From Pithys albifrons albifrons (Eukaryota; Chordata; Aves; Passeriformes; Thamnophilidae), in NCBI RefSeq assembly GCF_047495875.1, contig NC_092472.1, positions 3,232,349-3,296,348 of the forward strand: 64,000 bases of DNA, written 5' to 3'. The translations under genes were made by a program, and so were the position numbers. The notes under the pieces were generated by a model. That model made no database searches. It had not been told where the DNA came from and saw nothing but the letters and a program-made list of their open reading frames with translations. Below are positions 60,833 through 64,000 of the stretch, piece after piece (position 1 is the stretch's first letter; the number at the start of each line of letters is the position of its first letter).

Positions 60833-61884
60833 CTTTCCACTGAAATTAAAACACTAATGACTCCATCCCCGTAGAGCTCCAAAGGAGGTTGGTTCCTCCG
60901 GAGCTATGCAATTTGTCCCTAGAAGACCTTCCTGAGACCAAAATACAGAAGGAGGCTCCACTACTGCTCGAAAATCGTGCTCTCCCATCCCTCGGTTTCA
61001 GCCTGTATGTCACTTAATCACTCCGCACTGATTGTACCCTGCAGGCAGCAAACCAGCAGTGAGTCCGATCAGATCATATCCTCGGCTCCCAGAAAACAGC
61101 ACGGAAAACGGCTTGTCAAGTCCAGCAAGAAGAAAAATCTGTACATCTGTCTTGTGTGCTGTCCCTGTCATGCAGCCCACAGTAGTACAATGGATGGTGA
61201 TTGGAGATCAGGGACAGTTTTCTTTTTTTTTCAAATTTTTCTTATGTGCCTGTTTTCCACATAGTCGGTTATTCTCCACAGCATTTTTTAACTGAATGAA
61301 GACAATGCAGGGCTTTAGCGAAGACACACGGTTAAACTCATGGAACACCTACAGATGCAGAGAATACTGAGAAAGGAATGTTTGTGGACTTACACGGGTT
61401 ATTTCCTATTTTAAGAAGCCACACAAAGGTAAAGTTTGTATAGTTTAAACACTTAAGCAATCAACTCGATAGCTTAAAGACGTGGAAAAGGATCTCCTTT
61501 TCTCAGAAATCATAGTATAAATGATTCATGTTATAAGAAAAGCATTTACCTAATCACTGAGTCTTCATTTTGATATGATAACTATTAAACTAAATACTGT
61601 AGGAAGCACGAGAAGAGAAATTCAGCTGAATACTTTAACCTATGCAGGTAATTTCTCAAAGTTCAGAAATACTTTCTGCATAATTGCTGTCATTTTGCGT
61701 ATTCCTCTGTCCTTTTCAATATGTGTAGATGCCTCTCCTGGTAGAACAGGAGAGCAAGAAGTTGCTGAGAGACCTAATTCTACGCTTCAGTATTCCACGA
61801 TCCACGTGGTCTATCCATTACAAGCACCTTTCTTTGGGAAGAAGGAATTGGATAAAAGAAAGGCCCTGAAATAACTAGGTGTGG

Positions 61885-61990
61885 GTTTTGATTTTGGCTT
61901 TTTTGTTTGTTTGGCTTAGGTTTTGAGGTTGGTTTTTTTTTTGTGAGTTTTTGTTTGTTTCTTTGTTTATCTGTTATGTTGTTTGTTTTC
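61885..61990. repeat. T-rich GTTT low-complexity tract
   Basis: A run of TTTGTTTG-type repeats with one run of about ten T. A shorter counterpart lies near 47075-47110 in the A4-B4 gap, both followed by a TTTCAGGT(C/T)CCAT phrase. Confidence 0.7.
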
Positions 61991-62879
61991 AGGTTCCATG
62001 CTACATCTTCACCAGAAAAGAAATGGGAAAAAAACCAGCAGAGAACTGGGGAGAGAAACAGTGCCTGGAAAAAGTAACCAATCCCGTCTGGGCTACCATT
62101 TCTGCAGAAACCCAAAATATTGTTGACTCACTCTTTTATTAAGAAGGAAGAACCTGCAACTTCCTTCATGTACAAAACGCACACATTCCAGGAAAACATA
62201 CAAACAAACCCAACAAACAACAGGAGTAGATTCCCTTTTATGAATTCTGTCATGCAGAATCAGCAGACCTCTTTTTTTTCCAGAGCAGTAATCACTATGG
62301 GCCCTTGAACTCAGAAAAGACTGTACAAAAATCCTTTGAAAAATGGTGCCTGGATAAAATGTATTCGTCCCATTAATCCTGCACTTTTCCAGTAACATTC
62401 CCTCAATACATGAGAAGACACATGGCAGTTTGGGAAAAAGCAATGAACACCAGCTTTGAATTAAACAAGTACTACTTGAAGTAAATATTGAAAATTATTG
62501 ACAAATGAATACACTACTGATATCAAGCAAGTGCAAGTATATCCATCTTGGGGGAAAACCTTTAGAAGAGGAAATCTCAAACACCAAGCATTCAGCTCAT
62601 ATTTTGTCATGCACGACCACTAATTTACCGCGTTCATAGTTAACCACTCAAACCAAAGTTGAAGTCTAAACACATCAAGTGAAACAGGAGCTGTGAGCCC
62701 CGAGGAACCAAATACTAAGGTTAGCAGCCTCCTGAGAACAGGGACACCACGTTCCTTACTTCGTTACTTCACGGATTCGTACAACTCAAGCACACAATGA
62801 ATTGATAAAAAGAGGGCAAAAGAGGAAGCCTGTTAAGAAAAACTCAAGGAGAAAAGCGGGAGCATGCGAATTTACAGAC

Positions 62880-64000
62880 CTGAGTTGCGTCGGGATTGCC
62901 GGGCGGCTCTCCCTCCACCGCGGTGCTATTCAGGCTCGGCTTCTCACATGGCTCCCCGCCCAGAAGCTCCTCCGCGGACACGATGGGCAGCGGAGGCGGC
63001 GGCCAAGCGGCCTCGGGCACGGCTCGAGGCGGCGCCGCCACGCACAGGTTATAGGAGTAGGGCAAGGTGCCCTCGCAGAAGTCGGCCGGGAAGGCGGCGC
63101 CGGCCACGGAGAAGCGCTGCGCGCCCAGGCAGCGCAGCACGGAGGGCGGCCCGGCCCGGCGCAGCCGCGCCAGCACGGCCAGCGCCACGCTGAGCAGGAA
63201 GAGCGCCGAGAGCAGCGCCAGCGCCAGCACCAGGTAGAACTGCAGCTCGGCCGGCGCGTCGGCGCCCGCCGGCCGCTCGCTCAGCTCCGGCAGCGCCTCG
63301 TGCAAGCTGTCGGCCAGCACCACGTGCAGCGTGGCCGTGGCCGACAGCGCCGGCTGCCCGTGGTCCTTGACGAGCGCCACGAGCCGCTGCTTGGCCGCGT
63401 CCCTGTCGGACACGGCCCGCGCCGTGCGCACCTCGCCGCTGTGCAGTCCCAGGCGGAAGAGCGCCGGCTCCGACGCCTGCAGCAGCTCGTAGGACAGCCA
63501 CGCGTTGCGCCCCGCGTCCGCGTCCACCGCCACCACCTTGGCCACCAGGTAGCCGGCCTCGGCCGACCGCGGCACCACCTCGAAAGCCGGCGACACTGGG
63601 GGTGCTCCTGGGGCCGCTCCCGCGGCCGGCGCCGGCCACAGCACCCGCGGCGCGTTGTCGTTTTGGTCGAGCACGAAGACGCGCACCGTGGCCGTGGAGC
63701 TGCGCGCCGGCGTCCCGCCGTCCTGCGCCCGCACGGCCACCGAGAACTCGCGGCACTGCTCGTAGTCGAAGGAGCGCTGCGCGTACACGGCGCCGCTCCG
63801 CGCCTCCACCGACACGAGCGGTGCCGCGCCCGCCGCGCCCGCGCTGCCGCCCGCCAGCCAGTAGCTCACGCTCCCGTTGGTCCCCGCGTCCAAGTCCCGC
63901 GCGCTCACGCGCAGCACCAGCGCGCCCGCCGCGTTGTTCTCCGGCACGTACGCGCTGTACGCCGCCTCCTCGAACACCGGCGCGTTGTCGTTCACGTCCG
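62880..64000 (-). CDS. PCDHGB: Protocadherin gamma B-type variable exon, 3' part (local name B5), cut by the window edge
   Basis: 373 codons plus two bases are visible, from the EC4/EC5 linker DVNDNAPVF through EC5, EC6, TM and the FCEGTLPYSYNLCVA tail to donor CAG|GTCTGTAAAT (phase 0). Signal peptide, EC1-EC4 and promoter lie beyond 64000. Apart from a few substitutions it matches B4. One of them, TNGSVSYW for TNGRVSYW in EC5, creates an N-x-S glycosylation sequon absent from the other B exons. No frameshift is seen in the visible part. A methionine start inside the window should not be assumed. Confidence 0.95.

Larger units (their letters stand above)
60306..62879. other. Intergenic gap A5 to B5
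   Basis: No gene seen. It contains the conserved upstream element (60760-60832), a T-rich GTTT low-complexity tract at about 61885-61990, and near 62600-62640 a short element with CACTAATTTACCGCGTT shared with the B1 gap. Confidence 0.6.

Overview
The window carries a tandem array of clustered gamma-protocadherin variable exons, all on the minus strand, from a vertebrate that is most likely a bird. Five A-type exons (PCDHGA) and five B-type exons (PCDHGB, the last cut by the window edge) alternate strictly. In transcription order, from high to low coordinates, they run B5 (62880-64000, partial), A5 (57562-60006), B4 (47839-50295), A4 (43277-45721), B3 (33983-36444), A3 (28870-31311), B2 (20329-22800), A2 (15813-18254), B1 (5965-8424), A1 (1940-4387). 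These labels are local to this window and are not official gene numbers. The sauropsid/bird reading rests on two old CR1 LINE copies, the lack of any mammalian repeat, compact spacing and very GC-rich exons; a crocodilian or turtle is not excluded.

Each full-length exon is about 2.45 kb. It encodes a signal peptide, six cadherin ectodomains, one transmembrane helix and a short variable cytoplasmic tail, and ends in a phase-0 splice donor. The shared constant exons would lie beyond position 1 and are not in the window. Each exon has its own promoter about 220-265 bp before its ATG, marked by a motif that reads (gene sense) CGGGYGCCGCTGTTG and contains the CGCT core of the protocadherin conserved sequence element (CSE). 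In A exons this is followed by a GC box. In this family, choosing one promoter per chromosome gives each neuron its own surface code for homophilic recognition.

The array grew by duplication of an A+B block of about 13-14.4 kb. The short A-to-B gaps (1.6-2.9 kb) and the long B-to-next-A gaps (6.1-7.4 kb) contain related noncoding sequence in every block. The long gaps hold tandem copies of a decayed module of roughly 1 kb. Gaps I1 (between B1 and A2) and I4 (between B4 and A5) carry a CR1 fragment with the same 5' junction. Gaps I2 (B2 to A3) and I3 (B3 to A4) instead share another noncoding block. Two copies of a 5S-rRNA-derived retroposon were inserted later, one in I1 and one in I3. B3 has a one-base deletion in EC1 and is a pseudogene or an assembly error. 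No tRNA, CRISPR or prokaryotic feature was found.
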